Assembly: GCF_003853705.1 (NCBI RefSeq)
Contig: NZ_QTQI01000007.1
Span: forward strand, 124,001-188,000
Direction: 5' to 3'
DNA: 64,000 bases
Origin: Burkholderia sp. Bp8992
GTDB lineage: Bacteria; Pseudomonadota; Gammaproteobacteria; Burkholderiales; Burkholderiaceae
Positions 28,415 to 37,224 of the stretch are shown here, one piece after another. The notes beneath the pieces were generated by a model. That model saw nothing but the letters and a program-made list of their open reading frames with translations, was not told the DNA's origin and did no database searches. A program made the position numbers and the translations under genes. Positions within the stretch are counted from its first letter, which is position 1, and each line of letters starts with the position of its first letter.

Positions 28415-28957
28415 TTACGCGGCGAGTTTCGACGCCGCGTCGTTCACCTGATCGCGCGAAATCGCGAGTTCGTCGAGGTGCGGATCGGCATAGACGGCGC
28501 CGGTTTCGCGCTCGAGGCGGGCGATCGTCAGCGCACAGCGCGCGGTGTCTTTCGGCATCGCGATGAAGCGCTTGATCGACTCGCCGGCCGTGAATGCTTC
28601 GAACAGCGCGCCGCGCACGTCGTCCGGAAGCGTCTTGGTCCATTGGTACGGCTTGCCGTTGAACGTGATCGACGGCGGCAGCGTGCGCTCCTTCTTGGTC
28701 GCCGTGATGAGCCCGTAGGTGCGGGCCGCGTCGCCGATCTGTTCGGGCGAGAAGAGTTCGTCAGGCGTGATGTCGAACTGCTCGATGTAGTTTTCGATCG
28801 TCTGCATTGCGGCAGCACGATCGTCGCGCTTCTGCTGCGCGCGCGCGACGATATCGCGCAGCTCGTCCGCTTCGTCGGGCGTGATCGTGAAGCTTGCCTG
28901 CTTCTGCTGAAGTTCGGAGAAACGCTGGAATTCTTGATCGTTCAGAAGTTTGGCCAT
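28415..28957 (-). CDS. H-NS-related N-terminal domain protein (hypothetical)
   Basis: A 180-residue soluble protein. Residues about 5-60 are helical and charged. The segment MQTIENYIEQFDITPDELF resembles the H-NS family linker (compare EEYDITPEELGF in the gene at 24539). The following KKERTLPPSITFNGKPYQW is like the start of an H-NS C-terminal domain but lacks the GRGRAP loop. The last 90 residues (KTLPDDVRGALFEAF onward) are unrelated to anything I recognise. The ATG at 28957 is chosen; ATG 28966 is possible. DNA-binding or H-NS-modulating activity is a guess. Confidence 0.6.
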   Translation of the reverse strand: MAKLLNDQEFQRFSELQQKQASFTITPDEADELRDIVARAQQKRDDRAAAMQTIENYIEQFDITPDELFSPEQIGDAARTYGLITATKKERTLPPSITFNGKPYQWTKTLPDDVRGALFEAFTAGESIKRFIAMPKDTARCALTIARLERETGAVYADPHLDELAISRDQVNDAASKLAA

Positions 28958-29141
28958 GACATCCATCGGACACGACGGCCGCGACAACCGGCCGTCGTAG
29001 TTTTTGAGAGGGCCGCTATTTTAGCGTAGCGCCGCGGGCGCACGATATGACACCGCATATCGCGTACCGCACGGGCGTCGCGCAACCGGGGGCCGGCGCT
29101 GCCGCGCCGCGCCCGGTGTGTTTCGTGGAGAAATCCGCGGG

Positions 29142-29963
29142 TCAGCAGATCTCGGTGCGGCCCATCGACAGATGGGCGGCCGTGTCGCGCAGCCCTTCGA
29201 CGACGAGGTCGACGGGAGGCGCCGCGTGCGCATCGATCCGGCGCATGTACGGGCAGGTCAGCACCGCGATCGCATGGCCGGACGGCCCGAGGATCGGTGC
29301 GGTCAGGTCGGTCACGCCATAGGCCTGGCGGCTGTCCTGGCGCAGGTAGCCATCCTGCCGGATGGACTGGCACGCATACGCGAGTTCTTGCTCGTTCAGC
29401 GGCGCCTCGCCCTTGACCTTGCGATGCTCGGTCAGCATGTGCGCACGCTGCTCGGGGCCCTGGAACGCCAGCATCACGCGTCCCGACGCCGTATCGGCGA
29501 GCCCGACGCGCGAGCCGAGCCGGACCGACACGCCCCACGGGCCGGGCCCGTCGACCTGGGCGATCACGAGCAGGTTGCCGCGATCGTAGACGGACAGGTG
29601 GCACGACTGTTCGGCTGCATCGGCGAAGCGCTGCATCGGCGGCAGCGCTTCGGCAATCAGCCGGCTCATCGGCGGGTGCCGGTGCGCAAGCGCGAACAGC
29701 TTGAGGCTGAGCGTGTAGCGATCGCCGCCGGTCGAGCGCATCACGTAGCGGCGTGCGACGAGGCGTTCGAGCATCCGGTAGATCTCGCTCGCGTTGCGGC
29801 CGAGCTCCTTCGTGATTTCAGTGCGGGTGAGTCCTTCTTTCTGCTCGGCCAGGAGCTCGAGAATGTCGAGTCCCTTGTCGAGCGCGGGGGCGCGATAGCG
29901 GTCGATAGCGGCCATCGATTCCCGTGCGTCGCAGCCGGGAAGCGGGTCGTTGGTTGTCTGCAT
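29142..29963 (-). CDS. IclR-family transcriptional regulator
   Basis: A 273-residue regulator. A winged helix-turn-helix at about residues 30-90 (LTRTEITKELGRNASEIYRMLERL) is followed by the IclR effector-binding domain (about 105-265; LADTASGRVMLAFQ and YGVTDLTAPILG are typical). It is divergent from an FAH-family hydrolase gene 660 bases away, which may be its target. The ATG at 29963 lacks a strong ribosome binding site; ATG 29915 is the alternative, with GGGAAT upstream. Confidence 0.85.
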   Translation of the reverse strand: MQTTNDPLPGCDARESMAAIDRYRAPALDKGLDILELLAEQKEGLTRTEITKELGRNASEIYRMLERLVARRYVMRSTGGDRYTLSLKLFALAHRHPPMSRLIAEALPPMQRFADAAEQSCHLSVYDRGNLLVIAQVDGPGPWGVSVRLGSRVGLADTASGRVMLAFQGPEQRAHMLTEHRKVKGEAPLNEQELAYACQSIRQDGYLRQDSRQAYGVTDLTAPILGPSGHAIAVLTCPYMRRIDAHAAPPVDLVVEGLRDTAAHLSMGRTEIC

Positions 29964-30626
29964 TGTCGGTGTGAGGTTGGGGATTACCGTCGATCGGCTG
30001 GCGACGCACGCTGGCCGGTTCTGCACGCGCATAGGGTGGGCCCGCGTATGGCGATGAAAGCCATTCGTACGAGCTTAGCAATAAACATACAGTGTGCAAT
30101 GCAGCGTCTTTTTACCGATCATTACCGGACAAGAACGGATTGGCAAACGTTCTCGATGACAGGGCCACCCCGAATATCCAGTATTCATGGTCTGATGGCA
30201 GGCGATACCGGCAATCCCGACCGGTCGGTCGATGTATGCGCATCCAATGCTGCGCCGCAACGTCTGCGGGTGCACCAATAGTCGGTATCCGTCGCGGGCC
30301 ATTTCACGGCGCGCGGCCGATGGTACAAAGGCTGGCGGGCCAACGACGGCGCGGCCGCGCGTGAAGCCGGCCGGCATGGGCCGGTACGCGTCGCGGGTGC
30401 CGGGCCGTCGTCGCCGATGCGCAGACCGGCGGCCGCCCGTTCGATGCGCGCCATACTGTTCGTGCGGCGCCGCGATCGCTGCGCCCGCGCGACCCTCGCG
30501 CGTCGAACCGCCTGCCGGATGCGGTGCCGACGCGCGCTATCGACGATCGACAATCAGTCCGGCGCGCGGCCGCGAAAGGTCGCGTCGGCCGCTATCCTGT
30601 CCCATTCGACAACAGAGGTGAGCACG
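29964..30626. other. Divergent intergenic region, IclR / FAH hydrolase
   Basis: About 660 bases, unusually long. The section near 30060-30140 is AT-richer and probably holds promoters. A perfect 12-bp palindrome CCGACCGGTCGG lies at 30217-30228. The rest is GC-rich with no supported gene. Confidence 0.5.
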
Positions 30627-31475
30627 ATGAAACTGCTTCGCTATGGCCCGTCCGGCCAGGAAAAGCCCGGTATTCTCGACGCGGACGGCCGGATTCGCGA
30701 CCTGTCCGCGCACGTGCCGGATCTGGCCGGCGATGCGCTGTCCGACGCCGGTCTCGCGCGGCTGCGCGCGATCGATCCGGCCACGCTGCCGCTCGTTTCC
30801 GGCGAGCCGCGCATCGGCGCGTGCGTCGGGCACGTCGGCAAGTTCATCGGCATTGGCCTGAACTATGCCGATCACGCGGCCGAAGCCGGCATGCCGGTCC
30901 CGAAGGAGCCGGTCGTGTTCGGCAAGTGGACGAGCTCGATCTGTGGCCCGAACGACGGCATCGACATCCCGAAGGGTTCGGTCAAGACCGACTGGGAAGT
31001 CGAGCTGGGCGTCGTGATCGGTGCAACGTGCAAGGACGTCGCCGAAGCGAACGCGCTCGATTACGTTGCGGGCTATTGCGTCGTCAACGACGTGTCCGAG
31101 CGCGAATGGCAGATCGAGCGCGGCGGCCAGTGGGACAAGGGCAAGGGTTTCGACACGTTCGGCCCGATCGGTCCGTGGCTCGTCACGCGCGACGAAGTGC
31201 CCGATCCGCAGCGTCTCGACCTGTGGCTCGAAGTCGACGGCCACCGTTATCAGAACGGCAACACGCGCACGATGGTGTTTACCGTCGCGCAGTTGATCGC
31301 GTATCTGTCGACCTGCATGACGCTGCAGCCGGGCGACGTGATCACGACCGGCACGCCGCCGGGCGTCGGCATGGGCATCAAGCCGTCGCCGGTGTTCCTG
31401 AAGGCCGGCCAGACGGTGCGCCTCGGGATCGAAGGGCTCGGCGAGCAATTGCAGCACACGCGCGGCGCGCAATAA
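30627..31475 (+). CDS. Fumarylacetoacetate hydrolase family protein
   Basis: A 282-residue FAH-family enzyme. The FAH core begins near residue 75 (GLNYADHAAEAGMPVPKEPVVFGKW) and includes the metal-binding acidic set in DWEVELGVVIG and the C-terminal TGTPPGVGMG loop. This subgroup includes 2,4-diketo-3-deoxy-L-fuconate hydrolase of the non-phosphorylative L-fucose/L-rhamnose routes and ureidoglycolate lyases. Without sugar dehydrogenase neighbours the substrate stays open; L-fucose is the favoured family inference. AGAGGTGAG lies before the ATG at 30627. Confidence 0.82.
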   Translation: MKLLRYGPSGQEKPGILDADGRIRDLSAHVPDLAGDALSDAGLARLRAIDPATLPLVSGEPRIGACVGHVGKFIGIGLNYADHAAEAGMPVPKEPVVFGKWTSSICGPNDGIDIPKGSVKTDWEVELGVVIGATCKDVAEANALDYVAGYCVVNDVSEREWQIERGGQWDKGKGFDTFGPIGPWLVTRDEVPDPQRLDLWLEVDGHRYQNGNTRTMVFTVAQLIAYLSTCMTLQPGDVITTGTPPGVGMGIKPSPVFLKAGQTVRLGIEGLGEQLQHTRGAQ

Positions 31476-31492
31476 CCGGTCGCTTGCGCGCT

Positions 31493-31537
31493 AAAACCGA
31501 GGGCCCGATTCCGCATCGCGCGGAATCGGGCCCTCGG
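31493..31537 (-). terminator. Intrinsic terminator of the VOC gene
   Basis: A perfect 18-bp stem (31497-31514 with 31520-31537) and 5-base loop, followed on the minus strand by TTTT. It can also stop the FAH gene transcript from the other side, where the U tract is absent. Confidence 0.85.
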
Positions 31538-31564
31538 CATTGGTACGCGATATATGCAGCGGCG

Positions 31565-31948
31565 TCACACGACGTTGTCGAGCTCGCAATGCGCTTCCAG
31601 CCGATACCCGTCGGGATCGACGACGAACGCCGCGTAATAGCCGGGGCCGTAGTGTTCGCGCTTGCCGGGCCCGCCGTTGTCCTTGCCGCCGTGCTCGAGC
31701 GCGGCGCGGTAGAACGCGTCGACCTCGACCGGCGAAGCAGCCTTGAACGACAGGTGCAATCCGGAATCGGGATCGGCGACGACGGGCCGAGCCGCGTGCT
31801 CCAACCACAGCTGGGGCTCGGTCGTGCCGTACCCGACGGCGCCGTCGTCGCTATATAGACGCTTGTAGCCGAGTGCGCCGAGCGCGCTGTCGTAGAAGGT
31901 GCGGCTGCGGTCGATGTGGGCAACGCCGAACGAAAGATGGTCGATCAT
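31565..31948 (-). CDS. VOC (glyoxalase/bleomycin resistance) family protein
   Basis: A 127-residue VOC protein: MIDHLSFGVAHIDRSRTFYD opens the first beta-alpha-beta module and AAFVVDPDGYRLEAHCE closes the second, where His and Glu act as metal ligands in the family. The substrate is unknown; small-molecule isomerisation, dioxygenation or resistance are all possible. AAGGAG lies 6 bases before the ATG at 31948. A truncated second copy lies directly upstream and a strong terminator follows. Confidence 0.85.
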   Translation of the reverse strand: MIDHLSFGVAHIDRSRTFYDSALGALGYKRLYSDDGAVGYGTTEPQLWLEHAARPVVADPDSGLHLSFKAASPVEVDAFYRAALEHGGKDNGGPGKREHYGPGYYAAFVVDPDGYRLEAHCELDNVV

Positions 31949-31977
31949 CTGTAGCTCCTTGAACCGAGAGGGGGACG

Positions 31978-32103
31978 TCAGTGCGGCAAGCCTGCTTGCA
32001 GGCACCATGCCAGCCGCTTGTAGCGAAGCGCGCCGAGCGTGCTGTCGTCGTACGTGCGGCCGGCGGCGGTGTGGATAACCCTGAACGAAAAGCGATCGCT
32101 CAT
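31978..32103 (-). pseudogene. Truncated tandem duplicate of the VOC gene
   Basis: A 41-residue frame starting at 32103 (MSDRFSFRVIHTAAGRTYDD, then STLGALRYKRL) parallels the first 31 residues of the intact VOC protein, then diverges and stops. The leaders are duplicated too: both have AAGGAG plus a similar ACAGATG start context and a similar GCCGCACTGACG stretch upstream. It reads as a tandem duplication that has lost its 3' part. It may still be translated as a leader. Confidence 0.65.
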
Positions 32104-32151
32104 CTGTGTCTCCTTGGATTGAAAGGGGCGTCAGTGCGGCAAACCTGTTTT

Positions 32152-32212
32152 TAACCACCATGCAGGTTATGTTAGAAATCGCTCGGGCGCTTGTCAACCG
32201 GCATGGTGGTTA
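32152..32212. promoter_or_regulatory. Spaced inverted repeat between VOC and CGNR genes
   Basis: TAACCACCATGC (32152-32163) and GCATGGTGGTTA (32201-32212) are perfect 12-bp inverted copies, 37 bases apart, in the divergent promoter region. They are likely binding sites for the adjacent CGNR regulator. AT-rich sequence between them could hold the promoters. Confidence 0.6.
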
Positions 32213-32226
32213 GATACGATCGCGTC

Positions 32227-32862
32227 ATGAGCAAAACGCAACCTTCCGTCACGACGGACTATCTGATTCCCGCGCCGTCCGAAACGTTGAGCCTCGATTT
32301 CGCGAATACGCTGTATTGGCGCGGCAGCGACCCGCCAACGGAAACCTTCGGCACGATGGACGACCTGCTGGCCTGGTGCCGCGATCAGGCGGGCGTACCG
32401 GCCGCACTGGCCGATGCATGTCGCGTGCCCGACAAGGAGAAATGGAAAGAAAAGGGCGACGAGCCGGCGATGCTGGCGCGCTCGCTCGCGTTGCGCGAGG
32501 CGCTGTACCGGCTCTTTCATGCGCAGGCCGAGCAACGCGAGCCGCAGGCCGACGATCTCGCGCTGTTGAGCGGTTTTCTGGCGGAAGCGTCGCCGCGCGT
32601 CGCGCTGGCGCGCATCGACGGCGGCTATGCGTGGCGGATCGATGCGGCACGCGCCACGCTCGCGGGGCTGCTGAGCCCGGTGCTGTGGTCGGCGGTCGAC
32701 CTGCTCGGCGGCGCGCGGCTCGCGAAGGTCAAGCGCTGCGCGAACGATGCATGCCAGTGGCTGTTCGTCGACGACAGCAAGAACGGCAGCCGCCGCTGGT
32801 GCTCGATGTCGTCGTGCGGCAATCGCGCGAAGGCGTACCGCCACTATCACAAGGCCGACTGA
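32227..32862 (+). CDS. CGNR zinc-finger regulator
   Basis: A 211-residue protein. The N-terminal domain (TLSLDFANTLYWRG) is the ABATE-type domain, and the C-terminus has the CGNR zinc finger: CANDACQWLF, then SRRWCSMSSCGNRAKAYRHY. Such proteins are stress- or ligand-linked transcriptional regulators. It starts 15 bases after one arm of a 12-bp inverted repeat and is divergent from the VOC gene, so it probably controls that gene and itself. The ATG at 32227 has a weak ribosome binding site. Confidence 0.85.
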   Translation: MSKTQPSVTTDYLIPAPSETLSLDFANTLYWRGSDPPTETFGTMDDLLAWCRDQAGVPAALADACRVPDKEKWKEKGDEPAMLARSLALREALYRLFHAQAEQREPQADDLALLSGFLAEASPRVALARIDGGYAWRIDAARATLAGLLSPVLWSAVDLLGGARLAKVKRCANDACQWLFVDDSKNGSRRWCSMSSCGNRAKAYRHYHKAD

Positions 32863-32883
32863 CGGGCCGGCCGCGCGCCAGGC

Positions 32884-34866
32884 CTATTTCGCCGACAGCT
32901 TCCGCCACAGCGTCGTCTTGCTGATGCCGAGCATCGCGCACGCACGGTCGCGGTCGCCGCCGCATGCGTCGAGCACCGCGCGGATCTCGTCGGCTTCCGC
33001 GCGGCGGCGGCGCGCGTGCAGCGTCTGCGCGTCTTCGGTATCGGCCGCGTCGGGCGGCGCGGCGAACAGCTCGGGCGCGATCGCCTGCAGCGCGTCGGGA
33101 TCGAGCGCGGCGCACGCGGCGGCGGGATCGTTTTCATCGGCTTCCTCGGCGAGTTCCACCGCGATCCGCTCGATCACGTTCTGCAGCTCGCGCACGTTGC
33201 CGGGCCACCGGTAGCGCGCGAGTGTGGCCTGCGTCGTGCCGAGCACACGCGCGGCATCGCCGGCATCGCGCAGGCGTTCGGCGAGCCGCGGCTCGCGCCG
33301 CGCCGCCTGCACGAGCAGCGTCGCCGCGAGCGCCGGAATGTCGGCCGCGCGCTCGCGCAGCGGCGGCAGGCCGACGTTCAGGATGTTGAGCCGGTAATAG
33401 AGATCCGCGCGGAACGTGCCGGCCTCGACGGCCGCGAGCAGCGGCCGGTGTGTCGCGGCGATCACGCGCACGTCGATGCGGATCGGCTCGGTCGAGCCGA
33501 GGCGGATCACCTCGCGCTCCTGCAGCACGCGCAGCAGCCGGCTCTGCAGCGATGGCGGCATCTCGCCGATTTCGTCGAGAAACAGCGTGCCGCGGTGCGC
33601 GGCCTCGAACAGGCCGGTCTTGCCGCCGCGCCGCGCGCCGGTGAACGCGCCTTCCTCGTAGCCGAACAGTTCGCTCTCGAGCAGCGCCTCCGGAAACGCG
33701 CCGCAGTTGACCGCGACGAACGGGTAGCTGCGCCGCGCGGACAGCGCGTGCAGGCTCTGCGCGATCATTTCCTTGCCGGTGCCGCTTTCGCCGAGCACGA
33801 GCACGGTCGCATCGGATTTCGCGTAGCGGCGCACGAGGTCACGCACGCGCGCCATCGGTGCCGACGCGCCGACCACGTCGTCGAGCGCGTAGCGCGCGGC
33901 GAACTGCTGCGTGGTCGGCTGCGACCGCAACGCGCGATCGAGCCGCTCGACCGCCCGCGATTCCTGGAACGTCAGCACGCTGCCCGACGTCACGCCGCGA
34001 TCGACGAGCGGCCCGCGATGCACGACGTAGCGCACGCCGCGTACGGTCGCGAGCGCGTCGCCGTCCTCGCCGCGCAGCGTGCGCAGCTCGGGGCGCAAGT
34101 CGACGAGCGCGCGGCCGACGGCCGCCGCAGGTTCGACCCCGAGCGCCGACGCGAGCCGCTCGTTGATCGCCTCGACGCGGCCGTGCGCATCGAGCGCGAC
34201 GACGCCGTCGCGCAGATGCTGCAACAGCGTGTCGAGCCGCTGGCGGCGGAACGCCTCGGCGTGCGTCGCATATGCGACTTCGAGCGCCGTCTCGACGGCC
34301 TTGCGCACCGATGCGTGCGAATACAGGAATACCGCGCCCATGCCGGCACTCGCCGCGAGATCGGTGACAAGGCCCGGGCCGACGATCGTTTCGATGCCGC
34401 GATCGTGCAGGTCGTGCACGCAGGCTTCCGCTTCCTGTGCCGACTGATATGACGCAAACTGCACGTCGAGGCCGTACGCGGCGACGAAGCGGCGCACTTC
34501 GGGCGGCGTTTCCCCGGCGCTGACGAGCGCGATCCGCGACGCGTCGCGCCGGGCGCGCGCAAGCGCCTGCATCACGTCGAAGCCGGTCGGCGACACGACC
34601 ACCACCGGCACCTGCGCACGCGTTTTCAGGAAGCCGCCGTTCGAGCCGGCCGCGACGATCACGTCGGGCCGCGCGGCGCCGGCCTCGGCGATCGCGCTCA
34701 GCGCATCTTCATAGGCGCGCGTGACGATGCGCACGTCGGCGCGTTCGTCGAATTCGCCTGCGATCTCGCGAAACAGGTCGCGCAGGCGGCTGATGCCCAT
34801 CGCCCAGATGCGCGGGCGCACCGTGCGATCGGCCGGGCCGACGGGCTTGGTCGAGGAGAGGTCCAT
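32884..34866 (-). CDS. prpR: Propionate catabolism regulator PrpR (sigma-54 activator)
   Basis: A 660-residue enhancer-binding protein. The PrpR N-terminal sensor (about 20-195; binds 2-methylcitrate in the family) is followed by a PAS-like segment (205-310), an AAA+ domain with Walker A GESGTGKE, the GAFTGA sigma-54 loop and FLDE, and a Fis-type HTH at the C-terminus ([18 protein letters not shown]). It is divergent from prpBC-acnD-prpF, whose promoter is of sigma-54 type. It converges with the CGNR gene, 21 bases from its end. Confidence 0.95.
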   Translation of the reverse strand: MDLSSTKPVGPADRTVRPRIWAMGISRLRDLFREIAGEFDERADVRIVTRAYEDALSAIAEAGAARPDVIVAAGSNGGFLKTRAQVPVVVVSPTGFDVMQALARARRDASRIALVSAGETPPEVRRFVAAYGLDVQFASYQSAQEAEACVHDLHDRGIETIVGPGLVTDLAASAGMGAVFLYSHASVRKAVETALEVAYATHAEAFRRQRLDTLLQHLRDGVVALDAHGRVEAINERLASALGVEPAAAVGRALVDLRPELRTLRGEDGDALATVRGVRYVVHRGPLVDRGVTSGSVLTFQESRAVERLDRALRSQPTTQQFAARYALDDVVGASAPMARVRDLVRRYAKSDATVLVLGESGTGKEMIAQSLHALSARRSYPFVAVNCGAFPEALLESELFGYEEGAFTGARRGGKTGLFEAAHRGTLFLDEIGEMPPSLQSRLLRVLQEREVIRLGSTEPIRIDVRVIAATHRPLLAAVEAGTFRADLYYRLNILNVGLPPLRERAADIPALAATLLVQAARREPRLAERLRDAGDAARVLGTTQATLARYRWPGNVRELQNVIERIAVELAEEADENDPAAACAALDPDALQAIAPELFAAPPDAADTEDAQTLHARRRRAEADEIRAVLDACGGDRDRACAMLGISKTTLWRKLSAK

Positions 34867-34889
34867 GACGATCGATTATGCGCGTGTGA

Positions 34890-34903
34890 TTTCATTTTTG
34901 AAA
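34890..34903. promoter_or_regulatory. Dyad in the prpR-prpB intergenic region
   Basis: TTTCA-N4-TGAAA, about 90 bases upstream of the prpB -24 element, in a clearly AT-rich patch. A candidate PrpR enhancer site. Further AATTG-rich repeats follow to 34925. Confidence 0.45.
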
Positions 34904-34990
34904 CACGAAATTGCTGAATTGAAATGTCTGGGCGCTGCGTCGCGTGTGCCGGTTGCTTAAGAATCAGTGGGTTAGCGACGTTTCGCGAGC

Positions 34991-35006
34991 TGGCCCGGTC
35001 CTTGCT
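34991..35006 (+). promoter_or_regulatory. Sigma-54 promoter of the prp operon
   Basis: TGGCCCGGTCCTTGCT matches -24/-12 with GG and GC correctly 12 bases apart. The start is expected near 35018, about 20 bases before the prpB ATG at 35037. Confidence 0.8.
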
Positions 35007-35036
35007 GTTATCGGGCATTCCATCAGGAGGCCGTTC

Positions 35037-35930
35037 ATGAGCAATACGCATCTTCAGAGCGCCGGCGCGAAATTCCGCGCGGCAGTCGCGGCGGAACAGC
35101 CGCTGCAGGTGGTCGGCGCGATCACCGCGTACGCGGCCAAGATGGCGCAGGCCGTCGGCTTCAAGGCCGTGTACCTGTCGGGCGGCGGCGTCGCCGCGAA
35201 CTCGCTCGGGATCCCCGACCTCGGCATCAGCACGATGGAAGACGTGCTGATCGACGCGACGCGGATCACCAACGCGACCGACCTGCCGCTGCTGGTCGAC
35301 ATCGACACGGGCTGGGGCGGCGCGTTCAACATCGCGCGCACGGTCCGCTCGTTCATCAACGCCGGCGTCGCGGCCGTGCACCTCGAGGACCAGGTCGGCC
35401 AGAAGCGCTGCGGCCACCGTCCGGGCAAGGAGGTCGTGCCGATCGACGAAATGGTCGATCGCGTGAAGGCCGCGGTCGATGCGCGTACCGACGACCAGTT
35501 CGTGATCATGGCGCGCACCGACGCAGCCGCCGCGGAAGGGATCGACTCGGCGATCGAACGCGCGGTGGCCTACGTCGAAGCCGGCGCCGACATGATCTTC
35601 CCGGAAGCGATGAAGACGCTCGACGACTACCGCCGTTTCAAGGCTGCCGTGAAGGTGCCGATCCTCGCGAACCTGACCGAATTCGGCTCCACGCCGCTGT
35701 TTACGGTCGACGAACTGCGCGAGGCGAACGTCGACATCGCGCTGTACTGCTGCGGCGCGTATCGCGCGATGAACAAGGCCGCGCTGAACTTCTACGAGAC
35801 GCTGCGCCGCGACGGCACGCAGAAGGCGGCCGTGCCGACGATGCAGACGCGCGCCGAGCTGTACGACTTCCTCGGCTATCACGAATACGAGCGCAAGCTC
35901 GACGAGCTGTTCGCGCAGGGCAAGAAGTAA
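35037..35930 (+). CDS. prpB: Methylisocitrate lyase PrpB
   Basis: A 297-residue lyase of the isocitrate lyase/PEP mutase superfamily. The catalytic loop KRCGH is at residues 123-127 (Cys125), and Mg-binding acidic residues include DIDTGWGG (88-95). It splits 2-methylisocitrate to pyruvate and succinate in the cytoplasm, the last step of the methylcitrate cycle. A full AGGAGG lies before the ATG at 35037. It is the first gene of the prp operon. Confidence 0.96.
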   Translation: MSNTHLQSAGAKFRAAVAAEQPLQVVGAITAYAAKMAQAVGFKAVYLSGGGVAANSLGIPDLGISTMEDVLIDATRITNATDLPLLVDIDTGWGGAFNIARTVRSFINAGVAAVHLEDQVGQKRCGHRPGKEVVPIDEMVDRVKAAVDARTDDQFVIMARTDAAAAEGIDSAIERAVAYVEAGADMIFPEAMKTLDDYRRFKAAVKVPILANLTEFGSTPLFTVDELREANVDIALYCCGAYRAMNKAALNFYETLRRDGTQKAAVPTMQTRAELYDFLGYHEYERKLDELFAQGKK

Positions 35931-35969
35931 CGCGGCCCGCACCCCCGATACCCATTGGAGAAAGGAAAC

Positions 35970-37142
35970 ATGAGCGAGACGAAAGACGCAGCAGCACCGG
36001 CCGCCGCAGGCGCATTCAAGCCGAAGAAATCGGTGGCGCTGTCGGGCGTGACGGCCGGCAACACGGCGCTGTGCACGGTCGGCAAGACCGGCAACGACCT
36101 GCACTACCGCGGCTACGACATTCTCGACGTCGCCGAATCGTGCGAATTCGAGGAAATCGCGCATCTGCTCGTGCACGGCACGCTGCCGAACCTGACCGAA
36201 CTGGCCGCGTACAAGACCAAGCTGCGCGCACTGCGCGGCCTGCCGAGCGCGCTGAAGGCCGCGCTCGAGCAGATCCCGGCGTCGGCTCACCCGATGGACG
36301 TAATGCGTACCGGCGTGTCGGTGCTCGGCACCGTGCTGCCGGAGAAGGACGACCACAACCTGCCGGGCGCGCGCGACATCGCCGACCGCCTGATGGCGTC
36401 GCTCGGCTCGATGCTGCTGTACTGGTATCACTTCTCGCACAACGGCAAGCGCATCGAGACGGAAACCGACGACGACTCGATCGGCGGCCACTTCCTGCAC
36501 CTGCTGCACGGCAAGACGCCGTCGAAGTCGTGGGTCGAGGCGATGCACACGTCGCTGATCCTGTACGCGGAGCACGAATTCAACGCATCGACGTTCACGG
36601 GCCGCGTGATCGCGGGCACGGGCTCGGACATCTACTCGGCGATCACCGGCGCGATCGGCGCGCTGCGCGGGCCGAAGCACGGCGGCGCGAACGAAGTCGC
36701 CTATGAAATCCAGAGCCGCTACAGCTCGCCGGACGATGCCGAAGCCGACATCCGCCGCCGCGTCGAGAACAAGGAAGTCGTGATCGGCTTCGGCCACCCG
36801 GTCTACACGATCTCCGATCCGCGCAACAAGGTGATCAAGGGCGTCGCGCACAAGCTGTCGAAGGAAGCGGGCGACCTGAAGCTGTACAACATCGCCGAGC
36901 GCCTCGAATCGGTGATGTGGGACGCGAAGAAGATGTTCCCGAACCTCGACTGGTTCAGCGCGGTGTCGTATCACATGATGGGCGTGCCGACCGCGATGTT
37001 CACGCCGCTGTTCGTGATCTCGCGCACGTCGGGCTGGAGCGCGCACATCATCGAGCAACGCGTCGACAACAAGATCATCCGCCCGAGCGCGAACTACACG
37101 GGCCCGGAAGACCTGCAGTTCGTGCCGATCGAGAAGCGCTGA
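35970..37142 (+). CDS. prpC: 2-Methylcitrate synthase PrpC
   Basis: A 390-residue citrate-synthase-fold enzyme. The catalytic GFGHPVY loop and downstream [20 protein letters not shown] motif carry the active-site His, Asp and Arg. It condenses propionyl-CoA with oxaloacetate to 2-methylcitrate. The ATG at 35970 follows GAGAAAGGA; an ATG at 35955 adds five residues and is not preferred. It is 39 bases from prpB and in the same operon. Confidence 0.95.
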   Translation: MSETKDAAAPAAAGAFKPKKSVALSGVTAGNTALCTVGKTGNDLHYRGYDILDVAESCEFEEIAHLLVHGTLPNLTELAAYKTKLRALRGLPSALKAALEQIPASAHPMDVMRTGVSVLGTVLPEKDDHNLPGARDIADRLMASLGSMLLYWYHFSHNGKRIETETDDDSIGGHFLHLLHGKTPSKSWVEAMHTSLILYAEHEFNASTFTGRVIAGTGSDIYSAITGAIGALRGPKHGGANEVAYEIQSRYSSPDDAEADIRRRVENKEVVIGFGHPVYTISDPRNKVIKGVAHKLSKEAGDLKLYNIAERLESVMWDAKKMFPNLDWFSAVSYHMMGVPTAMFTPLFVISRTSGWSAHIIEQRVDNKIIRPSANYTGPEDLQFVPIEKR

Positions 37143-37224
37143 AACGCCCGCCGCACGCGCCGGCACCCGTGATGCGGGCCGCCGGCGCGCGCGGAACGTC
37201 ATACCCCGAATTCCGCCCCACATC

